A stretch of DNA of 64,000 nucleotides, from positions 106,707 through 170,706 of the forward strand of contig JAQYUZ010000037.1 in the NCBI GenBank assembly GCA_033819885.1, written 5' to 3'. The notes below the pieces were generated by a model. The model was not told the origin of the DNA. It saw only the letters and a list, made by a program, of their open reading frames with translations, and did no database searches. Shown in pieces: positions 50,914 through 61,879 of this stretch. Position numbers and translations under genes: made by a program. Position 1 is the first letter of the stretch. Each line of letters opens with the position of its first letter. This DNA is from Microbotryomycetes sp. JL201 (taxonomy: Eukaryota > Basidiomycota > Microbotryomycetes).

Positions 50914-51653
50914 ATGTCGACTAGTCACCCGCTCGTCAGTCAGCATGCAGACACGTTCAATGTCTTCTTTCATGACAAGCGATCGCTAATGGCTGGCAAA
51001 CTGTGCCGTGCACGCAGGGCCCTCGAGTTCGAGACTTGTGCCGGCTGTACCCTCTTCAGAGCTCGGCCATCTTTCAAACGTTCCTTGACCTCACTCTAGG
51101 TTAGTACAACTCGTCACCACCAATCGCATAACACATGAGAGCTCACCCTCATTTCTTTTCTCGCCGTCCTCTCTGGAGCACAGCTCAAGCCTGGCAAGAC
51201 ATTGAACCGGTGCAATTGGAACGTATCGACGACGACAACCACGAAAATAACTTGAGAGCAGTTTTGTTCAGAGGAACGAAACCTAGTTCCGTCAGTTTCA
51301 CATCTCGACTCTTTTCACGTTGGGCTTCCTCATCGAAAATCTCTCGTCTCAGCCTTCATCAACGATAGAATACGTCTTGCCCGTACCTCTACATCAACCT
51401 CTTTCTCTTGACTAGTTCAGTCTGCCCGAATTGCCTCTCAATCCCGAGCGAACACAAGAGAGCCCTAACGAACCTTTGCCCCATACCCAGCCTGTCCAGA
51501 ACGTTTTCTCTCCTCGACTCATTCCTATCAACGAACGACCAAAAACCTAAACCCAAAGAAACGATCTACCTCGGAATCGTAGATAAAGACGCGAGCGTAG
51601 TCTACTACGTTCTCAAAAGAGGTATCGTAAGTCCGAAAGAAGTTCGAGATTGA
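50914..51653 (+). CDS. SEN15: tRNA-splicing endonuclease subunit Sen15
   Basis: Small structural subunit of the tRNA splicing endonuclease. 144 aa from five exons: 50914-50934, 51018-51099, 51184-51290, 51353-51414 and 51491-51653. The chain reads MSTSHPLGPRVRDL at the start, then [44 protein letters not shown] and [19 protein letters not shown], which ends [10 protein letters not shown]. This matches the Sen15 order: LTLAQ.W near residue 35, a strand ending in PLS, and IYLGIV..D.SVVYY at the C terminus. Single-frame reading fails, since each exon uses a different frame, so the splicing is supported by this motif order. It is divergent from ATG3 with 93 bases between starts. Confidence 0.82.
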
Positions 51654-52035
51654 GCACAAGTTTTCGACTTTTCGGCGGGCATCCTTGTCTTTTACCTTTC
51701 TGTAGCGATATTGGAGAATGTGTTGTGTGTGTATTCGGGTATACCAAGTCTTCGCAAGATTGTTGTATCACACTTGAGAAAAGCATGACGCCGGAAAAGG
51801 CATTGACACCGGGCAAGATGTGCACTCGAGGCCTAAACGAGTCATACTGGCATGATGTTTTCTCTTTTCGTTTGCAATATCGAGTATTGTCAATCCTACA
51901 GAACGAGCAAGGTCGTTACCAGTCCATCTTTTGAGCTTCTGCCGTCTTTGCCCTGAAAGGAATTCGAACCGCGTTCGTCAGCTGTCCATCTACATCAAGA
52001 CCGCGTGGAAGCACACAAGAAAAACAAAAACAAAC
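51654..52035. other. Intergenic region between convergent SEN15 and LEU1
   Basis: About 380 bases between two stop codons. It must hold both 3' ends. A tRNA-like GGTTCGAATTCC string occurs on the minus strand near 51967, but no stem or cloverleaf forms around it. No gene is seen. Confidence 0.4.
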
Positions 52036-55000
52036 TCACAGGGTCATTTTACCCCTGTACCCAATTCCATCCAACCAAGGTGTCACCTCACTCCTCTTTT
52101 CCTCAAACTTTTTAATCTCTTGCTCGTGCTCCAGAGTCAAACTAATCTCGTCCAAACCGTTGATCAAACAATGTTTCCTAAACGGGTCAACTTGGAATGA
52201 AAACTCTTGACCGTTGTGTCGACGGACGACTTGGTTTGGCAAATCAATCTCGAGAGGGATCGCCTCTCGTGCGTCTTGCAACAAGACACTGATTTCGTCT
52301 TCGGAAAGGATCACGGGCAAAGAACCGTTTTTGTACATGTTGTTGTTGAAACTGTTGGGTTCGTACGCACGAATTACAATATGCTCAGTCATGGCCTCTC
52401 TTTTTGTCAATCAAGACAGAATAACTTACATGTCTGCGAACGAAGAAGCAATGACCGTCCGGATGCCAAAGTCCAACAAAGCCCAAGGTGCGTGTTCGCG
52501 TGATGAGCCACAACCAAAGTTGCCGCCGCTAACAACCAAGATTTCGGCCTTGCGGTAAGGCTCCTTGTTCAGAACAAAGTCTGGATTCTCGTTGCCTGAA
52601 CTGTCGTAACGCAACGACGAGAACAACGAAACGCCCAAGCCTGTTCGCTTGATTGTCTTGAGGAATCTGTTCAAGCCAGTCAGGAATCGATCAGCGAAAG
52701 GACGTCGCGATGGCAGCGCGCCCACGAGTGACTGACCGCGCGGGAATGATCAAATCGGTATCGACGTTAGCTCGTTCCATGGGTGCCGCAATGCCCTTGA
52801 TGACGCCAAACTTGGGCATGCCGGCAGGAGTGCCACTCGTTGGTGCAGACACGTCAGGTGCGGCTGCTGATTGAGCGACTCCGTCATCGGCAGCGTCAGC
52901 CGTCTGAGCCTGAGTTGGTGGCGGAGCAGGTTGTTCCTCAGCAGCGACGGCGACCGGTTGAGGTGCAGACGAGGTCGTTGTGGCTTGCGCGTACTTTCGT
53001 GCGTCGGCAAGGTGTCCAGCAATAGCCGCAGCCGCCGCCATGGCAGGAGACATCAAGTGAGTCCGTCCACCAGGACCTTGACGTCCTTCAAAGTTACGAT
53101 TCGAAGTAGAAGCGCAACGTTGTCCAGGGCTCAGCATGTCAGGGTTCATGCCGAGGCACATTGAGCAGCCTGCCTCTCGCCAGTCAAAGCCGGCGTCGAT
53201 AAAGATACGATCAAGGCCTTCCTTTTCAGCCTGAGATTTGACGAGACCAGAGCCGGGAACAACCATGGCATACACGCCTTCTGCAACCTTGCGGCCCTTG
53301 ACGATGTTGGCAGCCGCTCGCAAGTCCTCGATGCGAGAATTTGTGCACGATCCGATGAAAGCCTGCAAAATTAGATGCTAGTCAGTTCACCGGACAGCTC
53401 ATGGGAAAAATGCAGCGACTGACATTTGTGATTTTGATGTCTTCGAGCTTCATACCCGGTTCAAGATCCATGTACTTCAACGCACGTTCGATTTGTCCAC
53501 GCTTTTCGGCATTCTCGGCGTCTTCAGGCCGTGGCACCGAGCCGGTAATTGGAGCTGTGTCCTGAGGCGAAGTTCCCCATGTGACAGTAGGTGCAATGTC
53601 CGCTGACGAGATCTTGACGACCTTGTCAAAGTGTGCTCCGGGATCAGATTTGAGGGTCTGGTGGGCGAGAGCTCAGCATGGACAGCATGGAAGCAAAAGC
53701 TCGTCATGGCCTCACCTTCCAGTACGCAACAGCTCTGTCCCAATCTTCGCCCTTGGGAGCGAGCGGTCGGCCCTTGAGATATTCGAACGTGACTTCGTCC
53801 GGCGCGACCATGCCAGCGCGTGCACCTCCCTCGATACTCATGTTTGACAGAGACATGCTGTGACCAGGATTCGCATTCAGGGGAAGGCTGCTCGCGTCGT
53901 GAGATGTGCTCCTGGGACTGACCGGCCTTCCATTGACAACGACTCGATTGTGGTGCCGCAAAACTCCATGACAGCGCCCGTTCCTCCGGCTGTGCCAATT
54001 GTGCCGATGATGTGCAAAGCAACGTCCTTTGCGGTGACGCCTTCAGCCAAGGGACCGTCGACTTGGATCTTCATGTTCTTGGACTTTTTTTGGCCGACCG
54101 TCTGGGTGGCGAGGACGTGTTCGACTTCAGATGTTCCGATGCCGAACGCGAGGGCGCCAAATGCACCGTGAGTGGAAGTGTGCGAGTCGCCGCAGACGAT
54201 TGTGGCACCTGGCAGTGTAAAGCCTTGCTCGGGACCGATGACCTGTGGGATACGTTGATCACCATCATCAGCTTGGCGAGACCGCTTCGACAATCGCAGC
54301 AGCTCACATGAACAATGCCCTGAAGAACACAATGATGCAGAGTGAGCCAGTGAAGCGAAGAACTGGCCGAAAATGAGCTCACCTGGCGCTTGTCAGTCAT
54401 GCTGTGCAAGTCGAGCGTAAGCTGACGTCAGTCGCCGATGGTGCCGCATGTCCATATTGAGCACTCTTACCCGAAAAAGTTCAGACCAAACTTTTGTACA
54501 TTGTCCTCGAGCGTCAAGACTTGGACTCGCGAGTCTGCCCTGTGCGACCGAAAGCCAACGTTGCCAGTCTCAGCACGCGATATATTTTGCAGTGAGCGAT
54601 GGGTACTGACTCTTTGATGAAGGATGCCGAGTCCTTGTACGTCTTTCGGTTCGAGGTGGGCACGTTGTGGTCGACAGTCGCGAGCGTGCAATCGATCCGG
54701 CGCACCTTGCGGTTGGCGTTGCGCAGACCTTCGAATGCTTGCGGCGACGTCACCTCATGGACAATATGACTGCGTGCGAGTGCAGACGACCTTGTGTCAG
54801 CCTAACAAGTCCGCAAACGAGCAGGTAGAGGGCGTGTGACTCAGGCGTAGCTCGACTGACCGATCAATGTACAGGATGGACGTGCCGTCGTCACCAGTGT
54901 GGACGACATGACTTTCAAACACCTGTAAACAGCCCTGTCAGAGGTGTGCACGGCGCTGAGGCCGACAACGACCGAGGCGCACCTTGTCGTAGAGCGTCTT

Positions 55001-55096
55001 GGGCTGCGTCTGCTCCGAAGCAAAGCGTATCGTCAGCACATGTAACCTCGTACAGCAAAATGTTCAACGCAAGAGCGCGCTTACGGCTGCAGACAT
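52036..55096 (-). CDS. LEU1: 3-isopropylmalate dehydratase (LeuC-LeuD fusion)
   Basis: Iron-sulfur isomerase of leucine synthesis. 744 aa, 13 exons: 55096-55085, 55009-54983, 54922-54861, 54769-54611, 54539-54471, 54401-54383, 54319-54308, 54242-53923, 53857-53716, 53657-53424, 53362-52737, 52666-52430 and 52351-52036. Large-subunit part: [77 protein letters not shown] and [19 protein letters not shown]; the three cluster cysteines are present. Small-subunit part after an Ala/Pro/Gln linker: [35 protein letters not shown] and [17 protein letters not shown]. Two exons are only 12 nt long (MSAA and GIVH). All phases close. Confidence 0.96.
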
Positions 55097-55529
55097 GGTG
55101 GAGTAGCTGGGCAAAGGTCCGCGAGTCGCAGCTTGCGAAAGTGAGCGGGCGCGTGCCGGCGCTTTAAATCCGCCGCGCTCCGCCGAACGACTCGCGCGCA
55201 TTTGATTGGCTGCCATCAAGACGATCAGCAAAGTCTGAGCCAGCAGCTGTGAGAAATACAGTGACTCAAAGTAGCGCAGGGCTTCCCAGTAGAGGCAAAA
55301 TTGCTGAGCTGGCATCTCGACGCGTCAAGTCTCGCGAATGAGAAAGCCGCTTGCGACGCACAATGCGATCATTGCTTGGAAATATCACTCGACGATTGAT
55401 CAAGCGCAATGAAATATGGGTCCGGATTTGTCCCGGCACCGTCAAGCGCATGCCTTGACGATTACAAAGTGGAATAACCCGAAGATTTCGTCGCAGGTAC
55501 GGCTCTCGCTGCCGCCACAGCTCACAACA
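55097..55529. other. Divergent promoter region, LEU1 / REC8
   Basis: About 430 bases between two divergent starts. I found no clear Leu3-type CCG-N4-CGG site and no TATA box. No gene is seen. Confidence 0.35.
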
Positions 55530-58500
55530 ATGTTCTTTTCTCCGGTTCGCTTCCCCCAATGCAACTATCTGTCGTTCAAATGTAGGCTTACACGTGATTG
55601 TCGCGTCCAGGACATCCTCACGCGCCGCCAGTCGGGCTTTGGAATCTTTTGGCTGGCCGCGACGCTGTCACCGGCATCAGGCAACGTCAAGTCGACCATC
55701 AAGCGTATCAGTCGGAAAGAAATTCTCGGATGCGATCTCGTTCAAGCATGGTCAGCAGCTGACCATCCCGCCCGAGTCATCTTTCGTTCGCTAACGGGCT
55801 GGCCCACAACGCTGTAGCGAACACTTGATCAATCCAGAAGAGCCCTTGGCACTCCGTTTAAGCTCAAATTTGCTATGCGGCATCGCTCGCGTGTTTCAAC
55901 ACCAGGCAAGTCTCGATCACATCCTTCAGGAGTCAAGGCGCGCTCGCAGCTCGCGCACGCAGTGCGCCTCAGCGAAAGAATATGAATCACAAAAAGCAAG
56001 ATAAAATGCAAAAGCCAAAACTGATACAAGAGGTCGTTGCGGATTTTCAGTACTCGATCTACTACACTGAAGTAACTCACGTGCATCAAGCCCTCAAGAA
56101 GGCATTCTCGAACGCCTTTCTTGGTTTTCAACCCGACTTGACGTTGCAGAAACAAAACACAGACGAGCGCGATCGAGAGGTGACGGACAATAGCAATGCT
56201 GTGGTGTTGCAAAGACGTCATCATGCCAACATTGATCTACCACGTGGAGCTTCAATCGATTTGGACAATGACCTCATCGTCAGCAGCATCAACTGGAACG
56301 AATTAGTTCCTGCTAGAGATGAGGATCTGCACATGGACGTAGACGGAGTCAGTCTCATCAACAGCATCGAACTGGGAGAAGGTGCGACCCATTTGATATG
56401 CCCAAAGGATTACCCAAAACTGATATTGCCGCGATCAGTCACACCAAACTCGCCACAGCTTGGTCGCCATCCACTAGGATCTCACCAAGCTTCAGATCTT
56501 GAGGCAATCACGTTGAACGAACCTCACATATATGATTACAACAGTCTCGGTCAGCAAGGAGAACCGATGGGCAACTTTTACGATAGAAATCAACCTGGGT
56601 TCGATCAAGGGCTGTTTGAGTTTGGCCATGACGAAGCTGTGAGACCTCTCTGGGCTCTTTCGTGACGGAAAAAGGAAGCCCGACTGACACCCGCGTCCAT
56701 CAGGGTCTGTTGGAAGGTCACGCGCCGGAGCTTGACGATGTGATCCGACGAGCAGCGTCCAGTAACCAAGGTCAAAGCCGCACGGGTCAACACTCGGGAC
56801 GCGCGAGCTCTGCTTTCGGTCAAGCAGGTTTCGGTGGACCTGTCTCGTCCTCTGTCGTCGGCTTCGACAACCCTTTTGGGAATGATTTAGGTGGCGAAAT
56901 GCTGTGAGTTGCAAGCCTCCCCAAGATGTAGAGAGACATTGACCAGGCCTCCAGACCGGTGTATGATATCGACGAGCCTTTCATTGTCCCTGACCGGCAG
57001 TCCGTGCCCTTCGGTGGGCCGCAGCTCGCGTACCAGCGAGACAAGGTGAGCGAGCGCGAATGGCAGACGCTCACATCGCCCGAGTTATTGCATCTAACAT
57101 CGTATCAAGGGATTGGAACATGGCATTTCTGCCAGCGCAGCCGAATCCCAGCCTTTACCAGAACAAGACGTGAACAGAGCCGAGTCTGAACAAGCACAAA
57201 TAACAGCGGGACGACCTCGAAAGAAGCTTCGTGCAAGTTTCCGCAAGGCAAGCGCAGTGATTCCTGCTGACTTTCAGGATTTGTCGCTCAATAGACTGTC
57301 GCGATCGATCAAGACACCGCTTTGACCGACGATCAAGTTCGAGAGATGAGACGCGCTTACGCCAACAGAGTCCAAAATGAACGTCAATTGCAAGAATCTG
57401 TTCGTTCAAGTCGGACGCAAATAGCCGAGGCGGACGCTTTCATCTTGAACCCGCCCGTGCAATGTGAGTTTCACCTTTGGCAATCGTCCAAAATCGAGTT
57501 GTGCGTACTAATTGAGTTTTCATGTCGTGTAATAGACGGACCAGCACTGTCTGAATGCGAGTGAAACCTCATTGTGTGTCGCTTGTAGCTGACACATTCC
57601 TCTAGTCTGGAAGGAGCATGTTTCAAAACAACTTGCTCGCCTCGGTTCAGGCAAAGCCAAAGGCAAGCTCTGCATTTGGCTTCCGTCTCATGAGGCTGAT
57701 TGATGTCTCTCAACCTAGGGGACAAGAAGCGTGCCCCATCAAGCGCTCGACACGAAGGCCCGGACAAGGTCAAACGTGCTCGAGCGGACGAAGGAGGCGC
57801 TTTGCCTTTCGAACCCCTTCCAGATTACGACCCGAATCTCAACCTCGGATATGGAGGAGGTGACGACTTTTGTAAGCTTTTTGCTGGAGCTAAAGGATGT
57901 TCTGCCTCGACTTCCAACCGTCGACCGCGGGATGAAAAGTGAAGCTGGCCGCTGACTTGCTCTGTCTATGGTAGACGGCATGCATGTGAGGTCCAGTCTC
58001 TCATACTATCCCTCAAATTAAACGGTATACGATACAAATCAAGCTCAACACATTCTTCACAGGGGTTTGACGAGCCTGAACTCGGTCGAGCGGCCGGAAG
58101 TGCGACCCAACGTACGGCCGACTCTCGAGCAGCTGCTCGAGAGCAGTTCCCGTGGCACGCTGAAGTCGTTTCATCCGACGTGGGAGGCGATCTCATGGGT
58201 TTCAGTTTTGGTGGTGTCGCTTCAAGTCAAGTCGGACCCGGTCGAGTTTCCCTTGATATGCCATTGAGGTCGCAGTGAGCATGACCTCCTCCCTTCCAAG
58301 TCTTGAATTTTGAGGTATTGATGTATCTCTGCTCAGAGCCCAACGGCGCAGTCGAACCGTTTCCTTGGTACCGTCGACTCTCCATGAAGGATCAGCTCGA
58401 GATGGTTCTGTTGGCTTGCTCGGAGACGATGTCGAGCGCTTGCAAGGGTTTGAAGGTAGTTTAATCAGTCGCAGATTTCTGTGACATAACGTTGATGGTG

Positions 58501-58986
58501 CCGAGTTCGCAGAGCAAGAACCATTGCAACTCGCATCTCCCGAACGCCAGGACGAAGGGATTGTCGGGACGTCGACTCTTCTTGCCCAAGAAGTCGCTCA
58601 ACTCGAGCTAGAGTCTCTCAAGTTTCTTTCGTCAGTCTTTACCACACTTGAAAGAATTCCGAAAAGGGGTCTTCGGAGCTGATGTAGAATGTTTTGCAGA
58701 TTCATCACTCGCCAAGCGCCAGTTCAGCCCGATCAGGACTTGAACTTTTCCGACATTGTTCCGGTTGCAAAATCAACCGCTCAAATCGCTTCAGCCGCTT
58801 TCTATCACACTTTGAATCTCACGAGCAAACGTCACCTGAAAGTTTACCAACGAGAACCCTACGGCGAGGTGAGTCGTTTTCGAACATTGACGTGTGTGCG
58901 TGTTATCGAGATAAAGTTGATCGGTTCAAACACGTCTCGAAAAGATTCGCATCAAAGTTTTGGCACAGGCGTCGACTGCTGCTTGA
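55530..58986 (+). CDS. REC8: Rec8/Rad21-family kleisin, probably meiotic Rec8
   Basis: Alpha-kleisin that closes the cohesin ring. Exons: 55530-55544, 55611-55750, 55818-55905, 56051-56638, 56704-56903, 56955-57045, 57110-57247, 57295-57463, 57606-57644, 57719-57871, 57975-57985, 58063-58274, 58337-58455, 58513-58630, 58700-58868, 58945-58986. N-terminal domain: MFFSPDILTRRQSGFGIFWL, then RISRKEILGCDL and PEEPLALRLSSNLLCGIARV. The middle is disordered with VAIDQDTALTDDQVREMRR. C-terminal winged helix: LNFSDIVPVAKSTAQIASAA, YHTLNLTSKRHLKVYQREPY, GEIRIKVLAQAS. The MFFSPD start and the RRxSGFG block favour Rec8 over mitotic Rad21. Intron 55906-56050 has a GC donor; intron 57248-57294 may have one too. 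An 11-nt exon is needed for phase. Confidence 0.85.
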
Positions 58987-59020
58987 TCGTTTTCGTCGGT
59001 TTGTGGTTCGAATATTCGCG
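58987..59020 (+). other. Short 3' flank of the kleisin gene
   Basis: Thirty-four bases between the kleisin stop codon and a minisatellite. Together with 59105-59263 this is the space between two convergent genes; nothing else is seen in it. Confidence 0.3.
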
Positions 59021-59104
59021 GTTGCTTGTGCTGTTGCATGTGCTGTTGCTTGTGCTGTTGCTTGTGCTGTTGCTTGTGCTGTTGCTTGTGCTGTTGCTTG
59101 TGCT
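59021..59104 (+). repeat. 12-bp minisatellite, seven units
   Basis: Seven consecutive copies of gttgcttgtgct; the second copy has one change (cttg to catg). It starts 35 bases after the kleisin stop codon, so it is probably in the 3' UTR. The unit length keeps all frames open, which is why long Val-Ala-Cys or Gln-His-Lys frames appear here; these are not genes. Confidence 0.95.
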
Positions 59105-59263
59105 GCATTAAATAGTTCACTGCGTCAAAATGTGTACATAATCACCGCCGAAAACAATCATGGCCACAATTCTCGCACGCTGCTCGGAAACCGAACTAAT
59201 GATTGCACTCGACCGAACAAAGGAAGAAAGTACACAGAGAAAAAGACCAGAGAACGTTAACCT

Positions 59264-60625
59264 TTAGAGCTTTGATCCATCATCACCAATCTTGACAATC
59301 ATCTTTCCAGTGTTGATACCCTTGAACAAGCCCAACAGACCCTCGACGCACTTGTCCAAACCGACCAACCGGTGTTCTCTGACTTTTAATTTTCCTTCGT
59401 TGACCCATTGTTGAAGGTCCTTGTCTGCAATGTGATACTTGTCTGCATAGTTGAAGACGATGAAACCTTGCATAAGAGCCGATTGAGAGACGAGGTTCAG
59501 GACGCCAGACAAGCCCTTTGGGTTCTTGTCGTTGTAGACACTGATTCCACCAGACACTGTGCATCGCGAACGCAAATTGAGAAAGCAGAATCAGATCTCG
59601 CGTGCAAGCAGGCGAGCGAACAGCGGTCAACTTACGAGCGATTCTGGCACCCTTTTTCAATCTGCCGAGAGCATAGTCCAAAATGTCGCCTCCAACGTTG
59701 TCAAACATGCAGTCGAGGTACCCGACATGAGTCTTGAAGTCTTGTTTGAACGTAGGAGACTTGTAATCGATGGCCTTGTCTACGCCCAACTCTTGCTCGA
59801 GCCACTTGCATTTTTCAGGTCCTCCGGCGACGGCGATGACTCGCAAACCTTTGATTTTGCAAATTTGGCAAGCGACAGAACCGACCGCTCCTGCCGCGCC
59901 CGTGATGACGATTGTTTCTCCTTTTTTGATCTTGAGAACGTCAAACAAGCCCCAGTACGCTGTTTGTCCAGGCATGCCCAAAGCGCCTAGGTAGTAACTA
60001 GGCTGGACCTTGTCATTTGGCGGGGGAATCTTTTGAATCTCCTTGATCTGCACTTTGGCATATTCTTGCCAGCCACCCAACACGCTGACCCAATCACCGA
60101 CGGCGAGTTGTTTTTGACGTGCGAGTTCGGACGAAGCGGGCAACGAGGCGATTCGACCTACTGCACCGGCTCGCATGACGGCACCGATGGCGACAGGGGC
60201 GATATAAGATCGAGTGGCGTTGAGCCAGCCTCTCATGGCCGGATCAAGCGACACGTATTCGACCTTGACGAGACATTCGGCTGGAAACAGACATGACGAA
60301 ACCGTCAGGCCGAGCGCAACGTAAAGCGACAGAGTACAAGCACGCGGGACCATGACAGCTTACTGTCTTTCAAGTCCTTGTCAATGGGAACGTTCGTCTC
60401 CAACAAAAAGTGGCCGTTGCCGGTCAAGTCTGGCGACACTTCGGCCTCTGGCCTTTTTTGCAGGGTGATGCGAGATTGCGTTGCGGGAACGGGTGCCATT
60501 GGTGCCATTCTGTCTATCAGTTCAATCGTTACGAGGGATGTGGTCGCGGCCGGCGGTGTCGGAGGAGGCGAAGCGAGCACAGTGTCCGGGTTCCAGTCCG
60601 GTAACGGTATCCAAGGGAGCGACAT
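59264..60625 (-). CDS. NADP-dependent MDR oxidoreductase (leukotriene/alkenal reductase type)
   Basis: Zinc-free medium-chain reductase of the PTGR/AER family, which reduces double bonds of enones. 399 aa from exons 60625-60364, 60280-59636 and 59556-59264. Seen: VEYVSLDPAMRGWLNATRSY, a stretch ending VGDWVSVLGGWQEYA, LGALGMPGQTAYWGLFDVLK, the nucleotide-binding VITGAAGAVGSVACQICKIK, then AVAGGPEKCKWLEQELGVDK and FDNVGGDILDYALGRLKKGA. The C terminus has LVGLDKCVEGLLGLFKGINT followed by GKMIVKI. The first 75 residues include an Ala/Pro-rich insert. Substrate is not predictable from sequence. Confidence 0.92.
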
Positions 60626-61879
60626 TGTGCAAGTCGAGAGGTAAGAGGACAAGTTTAGGGTGGTATGCGTCGATTGATGAGTATTCAATAAGGTGGGGAG
60701 GGAAGAAGGAGAGAGTTAGCACAATGATTTAAAGTTTACTATTTTCGTGTGACGAGCACGATGCTGCCTCGCGCATGTTCGTTCTCGGGATTGATTGGAA
60801 GGTTCCGCTTAGGCAAAGTGCCGGTCTGCGCCCAATCTGATCAACATCTGGGACGACCTGCGCCTTCCCGACGATTGTCGATCACCTTGAGTGCGCGCGG
60901 GAAGCGGCAGATCGGGTTATTCCCATGATTTGAGAGAGAGGGGCCGCCAGTGCGATAGACCAAAAGTGAACACATTGTGATCATCTTTGTTGACCAATGG
61001 ACATAGGTCATATGGGACGAAAGCGTGGGTCTAGGAGTGGCGACCTGTCTGTCTCACGAAGAACGTATGCATGCCCAAGGTGTCTTGGCTCGCATCACGA
61101 CGGGGTGTTATATTTTTGAAACAACGGCAGCTTGCGCGCCTTGGCGGGAACAGAGCCAGGCACCAGTGTCGAATTACCCGCAGGCGCCAGAGTCGTAACT
61201 CCGGGAGGTGCGCGCGCACGCCAGAGTGGCTAAATGTGCCGGCCTCGCTTGCGAAGCTCGACGCCAGGCGAAACGAGAGGGGCGCAAGCGGGTCGTGTGT
61301 GCTCTCGAAAGCAGTGCCAGCGACTGAATGCGGTCCCTCTGTGCCCTCGACGAGGCAAGACAGCCCAGCGCAGGCGACGACGGCCGAGTGTGGGCCAAGA
61401 CGAAAGGCGAAATATCTTGAAAAAGGGACGCGACTTACATGGACGGGACCTTGTTGAATGTGACGATGGAGCCAAGCGAGAGAACAGCGCTGGCGACGGC
61501 TGGGTGATGTCTGAACCGCGCGTCGCTTCGTTTGCTGGTGGCTTCCGGCTATGACGCCGACCGGACCTGGTGCACACCTCGTCGGTCTGGGGCCGCGACA
61601 CCAGCACATGTACATGACACTTCGAAAACAAAAGATTACCCCTACCAAGCGCGAAAACTCTTGCCCGTTCGTTGGCAGCCCGGTATTCTTTTTCCTTTTC
61701 CCGTAAAGCGTCACGTGACAAGCTCGCACTTGCTCTTGTGTGTCATGCTCGGCGGTCGAGTAGCTTGGCAGGGCAGCGTCGGCGCCGTGGGTGCTCAGGT
61801 AGGCTGGTGTCTGCGTCCAAGGCGACGGGGTTGCGCTCGGGCCGCGCGCGTTCGTTTCGATCCTGCGCTCCTCTGACGC
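60626..61879. other. Long region without a confident gene
   Basis: About 1250 GC-rich bases. Long frames occur on both strands (for example 61031-61729 minus) but are Arg/Ser/Cys rich and lack family features. One minus-strand fragment between a TAG acceptor near 61552 and a GTAAGT donor near 61441 reads as a hydrophobic segment (AVASAVLSLGSIVTFNKVPS). It may be an exon of a small membrane protein whose other exons I could not place. The right part should be the promoter of the ligase gene. Confidence 0.3.

Noticed and set aside
51415-51540. Frame reading [16 protein letters not shown] in the SEN15 locus
   Set aside because: It lies behind an in-frame TAG and cannot be joined to the conserved C-terminal exon; it is best explained as the intron 51415-51490 and exon overlap.
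51955-51980. Minus-strand GGTTCGAATTCC resembling a tRNA B box
   Set aside because: No T-stem and no cloverleaf can be drawn; it lies in a 3' intergenic region.
59021-59104. CRISPR-like regular repeat
   Set aside because: Units are contiguous with no spacers, in a eukaryotic genome; a minisatellite.
58926-59120. Gln-His-Lys repeat ORF (minus) and Val-Ala-Cys / Leu-Val repeat ORFs (plus)
   Set aside because: Translation of the 12-bp minisatellite, which stays open in all frames.
61031-61729. 232-codon minus-strand ORF in the gene-poor region
   Set aside because: Composition follows local GC bias (Arg, Ser, Cys) and no motif is seen; several frames are open at once here.
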